From positions 1 to 64,000 of the forward strand of contig CAMYMG010000028.1 in the NCBI GenBank assembly GCA_947259295.1: DNA of 64,000 nucleotides, written 5' to 3'. The translations under genes and the position numbers were made by a program. Of this stretch, positions 1 to 7,800 are shown piece by piece; within the stretch, counting starts at the first letter, position 1, and each line of letters starts with the position of its first letter. Source of the DNA: an uncultured Rhizobiaceae bacterium. GTDB lineage: Bacteria > Pseudomonadota > Alphaproteobacteria > Rhizobiales > Rhizobiaceae. Below the pieces are notes generated by a model, which did no database searches, had not been told where the DNA came from, and saw only the letters and a program-made list of their open reading frames with translations.

Positions 1-670
1 CATCGCTGCGCCCCTCCGGAACGACGGCGCGCCGCACGCGATCGGCGGCGCGGCCGAGCGGCGCGTCGATCGTGCCGGACTTGTGCGGCGGGGCACCCCA
101 GACCAGCGCGACATAGGCGCGCTGCAGGTCACCCGTCAGGCCATGGTCGGCAAAGGCACGCGACAGCGCATGATGGGCACGGTCGGTCTTGGCCGCGACC
201 ATGACGCCGCTGGTCTCCTTGTCCAGCCGGTGCACGATGCCCGGCCGCTTCACGCCGCCAATGCCCGACAGGCTGTCGCCGCAGTGATGGATCAACGCGT
301 TGACCAGCGTACCTGTCCAGTTGCCTGAGCCGGGATGCACGACCAGCCCGGCCGGCTTGTTGATGACGATGAGTTCGGCGTCCTCATAGAGAATGTCGAG
401 CGGAATGTCTTCGCCCGCGGGCTCGGCGGGTTCCGGCTCGGGCAACAGGATCGAAATGCTGTCGCCGGCCGAGAGTTTGCGCTTGGTCTCGGTGATCGGC
501 ATGCCGCCGAGGGCGACGGCCCCCTGCTTGATCAGCGCCTGGACGCGGCTGCGCGAGAAATCGCCGCCAAGCTGCTGCGTCAGCCACTGGTCGAGACGCA
601 TGCCGGCAGCATCGGCATCGGCTTCGAAGACTATCAATCCCTCATCGGCTTCGCTATCAGGATCGCGCAT
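1..670 (-). CDS. rluD: RluD-type 23S rRNA pseudouridine synthase (C-terminus beyond window)
   Basis: Converts uridines of 23S rRNA to pseudouridine. The gene reads leftwards from an ATG at 668-670 and runs off the left edge, so only about 223 N-terminal residues are visible. An S4 RNA-binding domain (residues about 15-75, with MRLDQWL and FSRSRVQALI) is followed by the RluA/RluC/RluD catalytic domain. The signature HRLDKETSG carries the catalytic aspartate, preceded by NKPAGLVVHPG. It is divergent from the next gene with only 23 bp between start codons. RluC is the alternative; the S4 domain and the motif spelling favour RluD. Confidence 0.9.
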   Translation of the reverse strand, partial: MRDPDSEADEGLIVFEADADAAGMRLDQWLTQQLGGDFSRSRVQALIKQGAVALGGMPITETKRKLSAGDSISILLPEPEPAEPAGEDIPLDILYEDAELIVINKPAGLVVHPGSGNWTGTLVNALIHHCGDSLSGIGGVKRPGIVHRLDKETSGVMVAAKTDRAHHALSRAFADHGLTGDLQRAYVALVWGAPPHKSGTIDAPLGRAADRVRRAVVPEGRSD

Positions 671-680
671 CGACAGCTTT

Positions 681-688
681 TTCCGGAA
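681..688. promoter_or_regulatory. TTCCGGAA palindrome giving a GGAA-type ribosome site on both strands
   Basis: This 8-bp perfect palindrome lies in the 23-bp gap between the divergent rluD-like gene and the 694 gene. On each strand it places GGAA upstream of the start codon, about 5 nt from the + strand ATG and 10 nt from the - strand ATG. So short a gap means each promoter must overlap the neighbour's coding sequence. Confidence 0.4.
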
Positions 689-693
689 ATACC

Positions 694-1068
694 ATGACGC
701 AGCCGCAGATCGACGACGAAGACAAGCCGCTCGACCCGGCGGTCGAGAAAGTGCGCAAGAAGCTGGTTCGTTTCGTCGGCATCAATCTTGCCTTGCTTTT
801 CCTCGCCCTTATGGCGGTGGTGGGTGCTGTTGTCTACAAATCGCGGACCGCCGATCCCGCGCCGGTGGTAGGGGGCGATATCCAGTCGCCCGAGGGAACC
901 GTCGAGGCCGAGATTTCATTGCCTGCCGGTGCCCGCATCGTGTCGCAGTCCCTGTCGGGCAATCGCGTCGCGATCGACGCCGAACTGGCGGACGGCGGGC
1001 GCACCATTTTCATCTACGATTTCGCTGAGCGTCGCATGATCGGCCGGCTGGCGGTCAAGCCGCAATGA
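694..1068 (+). CDS. Small single-pass membrane protein (DUF6476-like)
   Basis: A 124-residue protein. A charged N-terminus (residues 1-28) precedes one transmembrane helix (about 29-50, LALLFLALMAVVGAVV), followed by a small soluble domain of about 70 residues ending in YDFAERRMIGRL. The layout matches small DUF6476-type proteins of alphaproteobacteria; the function is unknown. Its stop overlaps the ATG of the next gene (ATGA), so the two are probably translationally coupled. It is divergent from the rluD-like gene, an arrangement I believe recurs in relatives but could not check. Confidence 0.75.
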   Translation: MTQPQIDDEDKPLDPAVEKVRKKLVRFVGINLALLFLALMAVVGAVVYKSRTADPAPVVGGDIQSPEGTVEAEISLPAGARIVSQSLSGNRVAIDAELADGGRTIFIYDFAERRMIGRLAVKPQ

Positions 1069-1481
1069 GCGGCAAAGCTCCCGTTGCGCCGGGACGTCGC
1101 CTCGCAACCGTGGCGCTCGTCGTTGCCGATTATGACGAGGCCATCGCCTGGTATCGCGACAGGTTGGGCTTTTCCCTCGCCGAGGACGTCGATCTTGGTG
1201 AAGGCCGGCGCTGGGTAACGCTTACACCCGGCGAAGGCGGCGCAAGCCTGCTGCTGGCCCGCGCCGAGGGAGAGCGGCAGGCTGAACGGGTCGGCGATCA
1301 GACCGGCGGACGCGTGGTTATGTTTCTTGAGACCGACGATTTTGCCCGCGACCATCGGGCAATGCTGGACCGAGGCGTCACGTTCCACGAGGAACCTCGA
1401 CACGAGGCATATGGCACGGTCGCCGTTTTTTCGGATCTCTATGGAAATCGGTGGGACCTGATCGAACCCGCTAGCCGCTGA
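1065..1481 (+). CDS. VOC-superfamily (glyoxalase/bleomycin-resistance-like) protein
   Basis: A 138-residue, one-domain vicinal-oxygen-chelate protein. The start VALVVADYDEAIAWYRDRLG and the end VFSDLYGNRWDLIEP are typical of the beta-alpha-beta-beta-beta halves of this fold. The family includes metal-dependent isomerases, dioxygenases and drug-binding proteins, and the substrate cannot be read from sequence. The start overlaps the stop of the preceding membrane-protein gene, so both belong to one short transcription unit. Confidence 0.85.
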   Translation: MSGKAPVAPGRRLATVALVVADYDEAIAWYRDRLGFSLAEDVDLGEGRRWVTLTPGEGGASLLLARAEGERQAERVGDQTGGRVVMFLETDDFARDHRAMLDRGVTFHEEPRHEAYGTVAVFSDLYGNRWDLIEPASR

Positions 1482-1616
1482 TCGCTAACCGTCAGAGACC
1501 TCTGCAAGCTAGTCCCTCGCAAAACGCGAACTGCGGACGCTTCGAAACTGGGCTAAAGTCTGCAAAGCCGTGTTGCTTTTGTCCGCCTGCCAGCCTATAT
1601 CGCCCTTTCTGCCGGC

Positions 1617-1691
1617 GCGCCCATCGTCTAGCGGTCAGGACACCGCCCTCTCACGGCGGGAACAGGGGTTCGATTCCCCTTGGGCGTACCA
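1617..1691 (+). tRNA. tRNA-Glu (anticodon CTC), CCA encoded
   Basis: A cloverleaf can be drawn directly. The acceptor stem GCGCCCA pairs with TGGGCGT (one G-U), the anticodon stem CCGCC/GGCGG encloses the loop CTCTCAC with anticodon CTC, and the T-loop is GTTCGATTC. The discriminator A at 1688 is followed by an encoded CCA at 1689-1691. CTC reads the GAG glutamate codon, which is frequent in GC-rich genomes. Confidence 0.97.
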
Positions 1692-1728
1692 ACTATCTCC
1701 GGTTTATCTCCTCAAATCGTCGATGGCT

Positions 1729-1905
1729 TCAGTTCGAAGTCTGCTCCTGGCGCTCCCGGCGCATCAGCCAGGCTGCGGCCTCCGCTTCGGTGTTCGGCGC
1801 CGGCCGCATCCGCTGTTCCGACGGCTCGCGATGGCGCGACGGCGCGTCGGAAATGATCCATGCCGGTAGCATTCTCGATACAAGGTCTTGAAGGGTCTGT
1901 GTCAT
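1729..1905 (-). CDS. 58-residue stress-regulated hypothetical protein
   Basis: A 58-codon gene starting at ATG 1903-1905 with GGAGA about 7 nt upstream and ending at TGA 1729-1731. The product is charged, has no membrane segment, and ends in an Ala/Glu/Arg-rich helix (EAEAAAWLMRRERQEQ). I do not recognise a family. The case for a real gene is the good ribosome site and the perfect EcfG promoter that ends 32 bp upstream of the ATG. It is therefore likely a member of the general stress regulon, far from the phyR locus. A longer reading in another frame over the same DNA looks like a shadow. Confidence 0.65.
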   Translation of the reverse strand: MTQTLQDLVSRMLPAWIISDAPSRHREPSEQRMRPAPNTEAEAAAWLMRRERQEQTSN

Positions 1906-1936
1906 GGCAATTCTCCAATATATGAGTTGCCACTGA

Positions 1937-1962
1937 AACGCGCCGCGCGAGGATTGAGTTCC
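1937..1962 (-). promoter_or_regulatory. EcfG (general stress sigma) promoter
   Basis: On the minus strand GGAAC (1958-1962) is separated by exactly 17 bp from CGTT (1937-1940), matching the EcfG/RpoE2 consensus. It points at the 58-residue gene starting at 1905. Confidence 0.75.
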
Positions 1963-1994
1963 GCTACGCGACCCTCATGCGGGGGCGATTGTGA

Positions 1995-2037
1995 CGGCAG
2001 GCATGCCCTTAGCAGGGCACCCCCAAAGCGCCTGCCG
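1995..2037. other. Nested hairpin element in the gap 1963-2214
   Basis: CGGCAGGC (1995-2002) pairs with GCCTGCCG (2030-2037). Inside, TGCCC (2004-2008) pairs with GGGCA (2015-2019). Read on the minus strand, the inner loop is TGCTAA, like the anticodon arm of tRNA-Ser(GCT), but one C is missing and no other tRNA arm is visible. It may be a small structured RNA, a dispersed-repeat fragment or chance. I see no convincing gene in 1963-2214. Confidence 0.3.
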
Positions 2038-2214
2038 CCAGAGTGATCTACGGGTTTGCGTTGCCAGAAGTTGCAGGGTTGCGCCGAAACCGATTGCGGA
2101 CTTGCCGCCTGCCGACGACGCGGCGCCGGGTTCGGGCCCTGGGGTTCCTCGAATAGCGGCGCGGCCGGACAAAGTCGCGGTGCGCCGGACTCCAAGGCAA
2201 GGAAGCCGAGTCGG

Positions 2215-2442
2215 CTATGCCTGGTCGGGCGCCTCTGCCAGGGCATCTTCGCGCGCCACACGCTCGAACTTTTCGGTTTCGCATCCGAGCCTGTACTGGG
2301 TGGCGCCCTCTACAGGCGGTAGATGGGCAAGCACGACAAAAACCGGGTCGTCGCTGCGGGGGCTCTTCACCCAGGTCTTGAACTTGACCTTCTGCCCGAT
2401 GGCGAAGGCGCGCATGCTCGGCAGGTTGTGCCTCATTGTCAT
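2215..2442 (-). CDS. 75-residue hypothetical protein
   Basis: A small soluble protein beginning with ATG at 2440-2442 and an AGGAA ribosome site upstream. The middle (AIGQKVKFKTWVKSP and VFVVLAHLPP) suggests a beta-rich fold, and the C-terminus is acidic. It resembles uncharacterised short proteins of Mesorhizobium relatives; I cannot give a function. It lies 32 bp downstream of the DUF1488 gene on the same strand, so the two are probably co-transcribed. Confidence 0.65.
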   Translation of the reverse strand: MTMRHNLPSMRAFAIGQKVKFKTWVKSPRSDDPVFVVLAHLPPVEGATQYRLGCETEKFERVAREDALAEAPDQA

Positions 2443-2474
2443 CTTTATATTCCTGGCAGGGTCAAGGGCATTCG

Positions 2475-2738
2475 TCAGATATCGGCCGACGTGAGCGCGT
2501 AAGAGCTTTTCCGGGTCTTGGCGTAGGCCTTGCTGGCGACATCCTGGATGCGCGCCCGCGCGGCGTCGAAGGCTGCCAGGAACTCGTCCTCAGTGTTCGG
2601 CTGCGTGGCGTTTTTTCTGGAAAGCGCATCGGTGGCGACGGAGAACGAAATCTGGAACATGCCGTCATGCCCGATAAAGCGAACCCGGCCGTTCCGGGCA
2701 TCGTAACTACGGCTCGAGTTTGGAAATGTAAGGCTCAT
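2475..2738 (-). CDS. DUF1488 family protein
   Basis: An 87-residue protein with the DUF1488 layout: an N-terminal SLTFPNSSRSYDA strand, a central VRFIGHDGMFQISF block, and a C-terminal helix with FDAARARIQDVASKAY. The family is short, soluble and uncharacterised. The ATG at 2736-2738 has a poor ribosome site, but the stop of the tiny upstream reading frame at 2748 is only 9 bp away, which suggests translational coupling. It is followed by the 75-residue gene. Confidence 0.85.
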   Translation of the reverse strand: MSLTFPNSSRSYDARNGRVRFIGHDGMFQISFSVATDALSRKNATQPNTEDEFLAAFDAARARIQDVASKAYAKTRKSSYALTSADI

Positions 2739-2747
2739 CGATTTGAA

Positions 2748-2837
2748 CTATTGCCAGGTGAAAATTGCGTAAATTGAAGCTGCGATAAAAATCATGACAG
2801 AGAATTTCATGTACAGTTGGAAATAATATTCGCTCAA
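2748..2837 (-). CDS. Possible 29-residue single-span membrane peptide (TTG start)
   Basis: A 29-codon frame with a TTG start at 2835-2837, preceded by GGGAG at a spacing of 6 nt. After a short polar start (SEYYFQLYMK), residues about 11-27 form one hydrophobic span (FSVMIFIAASIYAIFTW), then TAG. It sits 9 bp upstream of the DUF1488 gene on the same strand. Small membrane peptides of this form are common but easily missed. The surrounding DNA is unusually AT-rich, so a chance frame is possible. Confidence 0.4.
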   Translation of the reverse strand: MSEYYFQLYMKFSVMIFIAASIYAIFTWQ

Positions 2838-3333
2838 GATCGGCTCCCGGATTCGTGAATTTTTTATCTTATCACATTAAATATTGTCCGTATTAAGTAT
2901 TTTAGGACTGAATTTGCGCAAGCGGGCGACTCCGTGCATCCGACCGCGGCTGCGACCAAGCCTACGTGGCTTTGCTCGTGCTCCGTCGCACGAAAGCATT
3001 CGCCAGCCGATCTCGCAGATGGTCCGTGGAAGCGATGGCGGCCGAAGTTGCATGCAGGGACGCGTACTGTTCGTTGAGATGGAATTGCCGGACAGAGCAG
3101 ATATAGACGATGTGAGGACCCGCCCACGCACTCGTTTGGCTCAACCAGTTCGACCTCGCGGATGCAACGATAATATTTTAAGCCTGTAGTATCACCGTTT
3201 TCCTTCATCAATTCGAAAATCAGCTTTAAACTTAATCTTTCTTACCCAGGGGGACTCCGAAACTCCAAAGAATAAGGAACGTTTGCTTTCCCAAATGGTT
3301 TTGTATACAGGCGCGGTCCATTCCGGGGGAATC
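2838..3333. other. Intergenic stretch with no convincing gene
   Basis: About 500 bp containing an AT-rich part (2840-2900) unlike its GC-rich neighbours. The minus strand has a 60-residue frame from a TTG at 3144 to 2962 that reads plausibly (HIVYICSVRQFHLNEQ), but its ribosome site is weak and another frame is open too. I would not call it a gene. A near-match to an EcfG promoter ends this stretch. Confidence 0.3.
3276..3300 (+). promoter_or_regulatory. Near-match EcfG promoter upstream of the 3334 gene
   Basis: GGAAC (3276-3280) is followed after 16 bp by GGTT (3297-3300) instead of CGTT. The position, 33 bp before the ATG at 3334, would suit a promoter, but the first base of the -10 element differs from the consensus. 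Confidence 0.3.
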
Positions 3334-3609
3334 ATGAACTACGACCAATTGCGAAACATCGTGCGTCTCAAGGCGATGGACGGAGATGATGTCGAGAAAT
3401 TCGCGCACTTCGCGACCCGGGAAATCGTCGATGCGAGCAAGGCGCGCATGCTCTACGAGGAACTCGTCGTCACTCTCGGCAACGTCACAGTCGGCCACTG
3501 GCTTGGTCCGAATGTTGCCGAGGCACTGCGTCAGCGCGCCGTTGGCATAATCGACGAGATCGAAACATCTGCGTCGCCCGCACAACCGAAGCGCAGCGCG
3601 CGCCAGTAG
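3334..3609 (+). CDS. 91-residue hypothetical protein
   Basis: The start is placed at ATG 3334 because GGGGGAA lies just upstream; a longer in-frame start at 3283 lacks such a site. The product looks all-helical (NYDQLRNIVRLKAMDGDD, VEKFAHFATREIVDASKARM) with a polar basic tail and no signal peptide or membrane span. I do not recognise a family. It has no close partner on the same strand; the next clear genes are convergent. Confidence 0.6.
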   Translation: MNYDQLRNIVRLKAMDGDDVEKFAHFATREIVDASKARMLYEELVVTLGNVTVGHWLGPNVAEALRQRAVGIIDEIETSASPAQPKRSARQ

Positions 3610-3950
3610 CCGAACTCGTTTCGCTTAAACCCGCCGAACCCGCCAGGAAGCGCCATGAGCGCGGTCCCAAACTCCAATGGAGGGCGTATGCCCAGATACG
3701 CAGTCTATCCGCCGCCGTCGCCCGATCTGCCGCACCTGCCTGCGAACCGGTGCCCTCCACAGTCGAAGGCGAAGCTTTGCTGAGGGAGGTCGAGGAGGTG
3801 GAGCCTCAATTCCTGACAGAAGCGGGCAAGATGCGCCACTGAGTACCGGTCCCGTCCGGGCTGCCTGAACTGCCGGTTGCGTCGGGTGCCGTCTTTGGCG
3901 AGGCCCGATTGCTGCGGCAGCCACCGCGACGATCCGCAGCACTTCCTCGC
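3610..3950. other. Gap with overlapping weak frames only
   Basis: All three forward frames are open for long stretches here. One frame has a start at 3655 with AGGAAG upstream (42 codons, proline-rich). Another reads through 3560-3842 and ends in an acidic helix-like tail (EGEALLREVEEVEPQFL) but lacks a usable start. This could be a decayed extension of the preceding gene. I do not call a gene. Confidence 0.25.
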
Positions 3951-4346
3951 TCAGATATAGACCCTGTTCTGGATGCACTCGGCCTGGACCGCGGCCGTCT
4001 CCTCGCTGGTACCGCCCATCGCCGACAGCAGGAATTCGCTGCCGTTCAGAACCCCGATGAACGGCTTGTCGCCGGTTTGCGTGCCGGCCCGGCCCGTGAC
4101 GTTGATGTAGCCGCAGACGGTGACCGTCCCGGTCGAGGACCTGGCTGCCGAAATCGTCCGAAAATTTGCATTGGCGACATCCGGCAAGGATGCGAGCGTG
4201 TCGCGTTCGACGGTGGCTCGCTCCGTATCCGACAGGGTGACCGGGCCAGGCGTCGTCGATCCTGCGGGCTTGGCCGGCTGGGAAGCCGTCGTGCACCCCG
4301 CAGTCAGCCCCAAAATCATCATCATGGTTGCGGCGCGCATCCTCAT
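3951..4346 (-). CDS. Hypothetical lipoprotein
   Basis: A 131-residue protein with a short signal sequence and lipobox LTAGC (Cys at residue 18), so it is probably anchored in the outer or inner membrane. The ATG at 4344-4346 is chosen because GGAGG lies 5-6 nt upstream; an in-frame TTG at 4358 is an unlikely start. The mature part has a central CGYINVTGRAGTQTGDKPFIG block and one further cysteine near the end. No family recognised. It lies 28 bp downstream of another exported hypothetical gene on the same strand. Confidence 0.7.
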   Translation of the reverse strand: MRMRAATMMMILGLTAGCTTASQPAKPAGSTTPGPVTLSDTERATVERDTLASLPDVANANFRTISAARSSTGTVTVCGYINVTGRAGTQTGDKPFIGVLNGSEFLLSAMGGTSEETAAVQAECIQNRVYI

Positions 4347-4374
4347 CGGCCCCTCCAAGTCGTGGTTGTTCTCA

Positions 4375-4677
4375 TCACCGTCTCCCCGACGGCAGTTTCC
4401 AGACGCATTTGCGCACTATGCAGGACTTGTCGGCGGCCGGCACGCTTGCAAAGGAGATGATCTGTCCGGACGCGCAGAACCGGCGATCGGAGACGTAGCG
4501 TCCATAGAGCGGCAGGCCGGGATTACGCTTCGACCGGTAATGGAGCACGACCGATCCCTGGGCCTGCACCGTCGCTTGAACCTTTGCACAGCTCATGCGG
4601 GTGATCGTGTAGGCCGGATCGGCCTGCGCCAGTGACGCAGTAACAACAATGGAGCCGGCGAGCAAAAGCCTGATCAT
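4375..4677 (-). CDS. Exported hypothetical protein
   Basis: A 100-residue protein with a clean signal peptide (MIRLLLAGSIVVTASLAQA, cleavage after residue 19). The ATG at 4675-4677 is preceded by GGGGA. The mature protein is basic and holds four cysteines, which could form two disulfides, and ends in WKLPSGRR. It looks periplasmic. The following lipoprotein gene is on the same strand, so the pair probably forms one cell-envelope operon. Function unknown. Confidence 0.7.
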   Translation of the reverse strand: MIRLLLAGSIVVTASLAQADPAYTITRMSCAKVQATVQAQGSVVLHYRSKRNPGLPLYGRYVSDRRFCASGQIISFASVPAADKSCIVRKCVWKLPSGRR

Positions 4678-4877
4678 GGCGTCCCCGCTGAACGGAATTG
4701 GGCAACCCATAGAAACAGAATGCCGCAGCGAAGTCGATTGCCGCAGGCAAGAGCGCCAAGACCAAGTGCTCCGCACGGACCCGACTGTATGGTTAGTCAA
4801 TCCTTAACGCCTGTCCGGCAAAGTCTATCGAGGGGTTGCGCGGAGGAATCCGGACGCGTCTAGGCGGACTGGGAGCA

Positions 4878-7800
4878 ATGACGAGCGAGAAGAATTCCAA
4901 GCCAGGCGATGCCGAGGCCGACACGCCCCATGTCGTTCGCCGGGGAGCCGAAACCTGTCCGCCGCGCGAACTTGCCGGCGCGGAGATGCTCGATCTCCTG
5001 GCGCTCGGTTCGGACTGGCTGTGGGAGACCGATGCGGAACTGCGCTTTTCGTGGCTTTCCGAGGAGTTCGAGCCAGTCACGGGCGTCAATCCCAGCGATG
5101 TTCTCGGCCGCATGCGGTTCGATTTCCTGGTGCAGGTGTCGCGCGGATCCAAGAGCGCAACCGCGCATCTGGAGACCCTGCAGGCGCGCAAGCCGTTCCG
5201 CAATTTCGTCTATCGCCTGAAGGGTAGCCGCGAAGACAGCCGTTGGATTTCGGTCAGCGGCATGCCGCGCTTCGATGCCGACGGTACCTTCATGGGCTAT
5301 CGCGGCGTCGGCCACAATGTCACCAGTCTCGCCGCTTCCTTCGAGGAACTGCAAAGGCTGCACGGGCAGCTCGCGCGCACGGAAGAACGCGACAAGGTCC
5401 GCAACGACGAGCGCGCCGGCGAGAGCCATGTCGAGCGCATGATGGAGGCGCTCGACGTGATGAGCGACGCCTTCTGCTACTACGATGCGAACGACGCCAT
5501 CGTTCTTTACAACGAGGCGCTGATTTCCATGTATGGCGGCCTGGCCGACGTCATCAGGCCGGGTCTCACTTTCCAGGAATTCATCGACGCCGGGTTGGAG
5601 CGCGGCTTCTGGGACCTCGAGGGCGTGCTGCCCGCCGACTGGCGCGAGGCTCTGCTTGCCGGCCGCAAGGGCCTCGCGAGTTCGCGCTCGCTGATCCGGC
5701 TTGCCGACGGCCGCGCCTATGTCCATCGGGAGGTCAGGACCAGCGACGGCGGCACGATCGCTACCTGCACCGACATCACCGAGCTTGAAAGCCGGCAGAA
5801 AGCGCTGGCGCGTGCCAGCGAGGAGACCGGCCGCCTGCTTTCCGATCTCGAGCGCACGCTCGATTCCATGACGATGGGCGTGGTGTTGCTCGACGCGCAG
5901 CTGAACGCGGTGATCATCAACAAGGCCTTCTACACGATCTGGAACCTGGCCCCCGGCGAGGTGGTCGTCGGCAGTCCGTTCCGCGCCCTCATCGACGTCA
6001 ACCGACACAACGGAATCTACGACATCGGCGCCGACCGGTGGGAAGAGTACGTCGCCTCGCGGCTGGAGGAGATCAGGGCAGGGGACGTCGCGCCGCGTGA
6101 GTTTGCGCGCGCCGACGGCTGCACGATGGTCTATTCCGTGACCGCGCTTTCGGGCGGCAAGCGCCTCGTCTGCTACTACGATATCACCGACATGAAGAAC
6201 CGCGAGGGGGAGCTTGCTGCCGCGCTCGAACGCTCGCAACTGGCGGAGTCCGTCATCAACTCGGTGAAGGACCCGATCTTCGTCAAGGATGAAAGCCTGC
6301 GCTTCGTCCTCGTCAATGACGCATTCGCGACGATCTTCGGCACGCAGCCTTCCGACATGCTGGGACGACCTGCCAGCGATTTCCTGCCGGACGACGAAGT
6401 CGTGGTTGTGGAGCACAATGAACGCGAGGTTCTCGAGACCGGTGTCCGCTACGAGGCCGAGGAGGACTTCGAAAACGACGGAATCGACCACTCCCGCCTG
6501 CTGCAGAAGAACCGCGTCACCATGCCGAGCGGCCGCAACTTCGTCGCCTGTGTGGTCTTTGACATCACCGAAATGAAGCGTCGCGAAACCGAGGCCGAGG
6601 AAGCGCGACAGCGCCTCGCCGAGGTGCTCGAAGCACTGCCGGCCGGCGTCTTCATTTATGACAGCGATGACAGGTTCGTCTTTGCCAACAAGGTCGTCCT
6701 CGACTCCATGCCGGCGCTACGGCCGGTATGGCAGCCCGGGTGCAGTTTTCGCGAGGCAATGGAGCTTGGACACTCGCTCGGTCACTTCCGGACGAGCGGC
6801 GAAGCCGAGATCGACGCGCTCTACGATACCGACCCCGAGGCCTGGGTAGATGCGATGCTGGCGCACTACCGGCGCCCGAACTTCTCGTTCGAGCGGCGCA
6901 ATCCGGACGGCCGCTGGTACCAGGTGTTCGATATGCGGACCCGGGACGGCACCTTCATCGGTGTGAGGGTCGACATTACCGAACTCAAGGAGCGCGAGCG
7001 GGCGCTGCGTCGCAGCATGCGCAAGATCGAGCTGTTCCGGCACGTTCTCGACGACCTGCCGGTGGCGACCTACGTCAAGTCCGACGATCTCGCCTTCGAG
7101 TTCGTCAACAAGGCCTGGAGCGACATGACTGGCGTCTCCAAGGAAGAGGCGATCGGCCACACGGACCGCGACTTCTTCGGCGAGCAGGGGGAAGGCTTTG
7201 CCGGGCGCGACGAGGATGTGATCCGTACCGGCAAGACGATCGAAACCGAAGAATCGCTGACGCATCGCGATGGCACGGAACGTCAGCTGATCGCCCGCAA
7301 GAGCAGGCTTCAGGCCAGCGACGGCGCAATTCACCTGATCGGGTCGAGCATCGATATCTCCGAACTCAAGCAGCACGAGCGCAACCTGCAGGAAGCGCGC
7401 CAGCGGGCGGTTCTGGCGGACCGGGCGAAGTCGGAATTCCTCGCCAATATGAGCCACGAGATCCGCACGCCGATGAACGGCGTGCTCGGCATGGCGGAAC
7501 TGCTCGCCAAGTCGGATCTCGATCCGAAGCAGAAGACATTCACCGAGATCATCGTCAAATCGGGCAATGCCCTGCTGACCATCATCAACGACATACTGGA
7601 CTTCTCGAAGATCGACGCCGGGCAGCTGGTGCTCGACCCGGCTCCTTTCGACCTCGCAGAGGCCATCGAGGATGTCGCCACCCTGGTCTCGACACGCGCC
7701 AAGGAGAAAGACATCGAGCTTGCCGTGCGCATCGACCCAGGCCTGGGCGATGCCTATGTCGGGGACGCCGGACGCATCCGGCAGATCGTCACCAACCTCG

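Noticed and set aside
2962-3144. A 60-residue minus-strand gene from a TTG
   Set aside because: Weak ribosome site, a second frame open over the same DNA, and no family resemblance.
3560-3842. A frameshifted continuation of the 3334 gene
   Set aside because: The +1 frame stays open past the stop of the gene and ends in a plausible acidic tail, but the upstream gene ends normally and there is no evidence of an indel.
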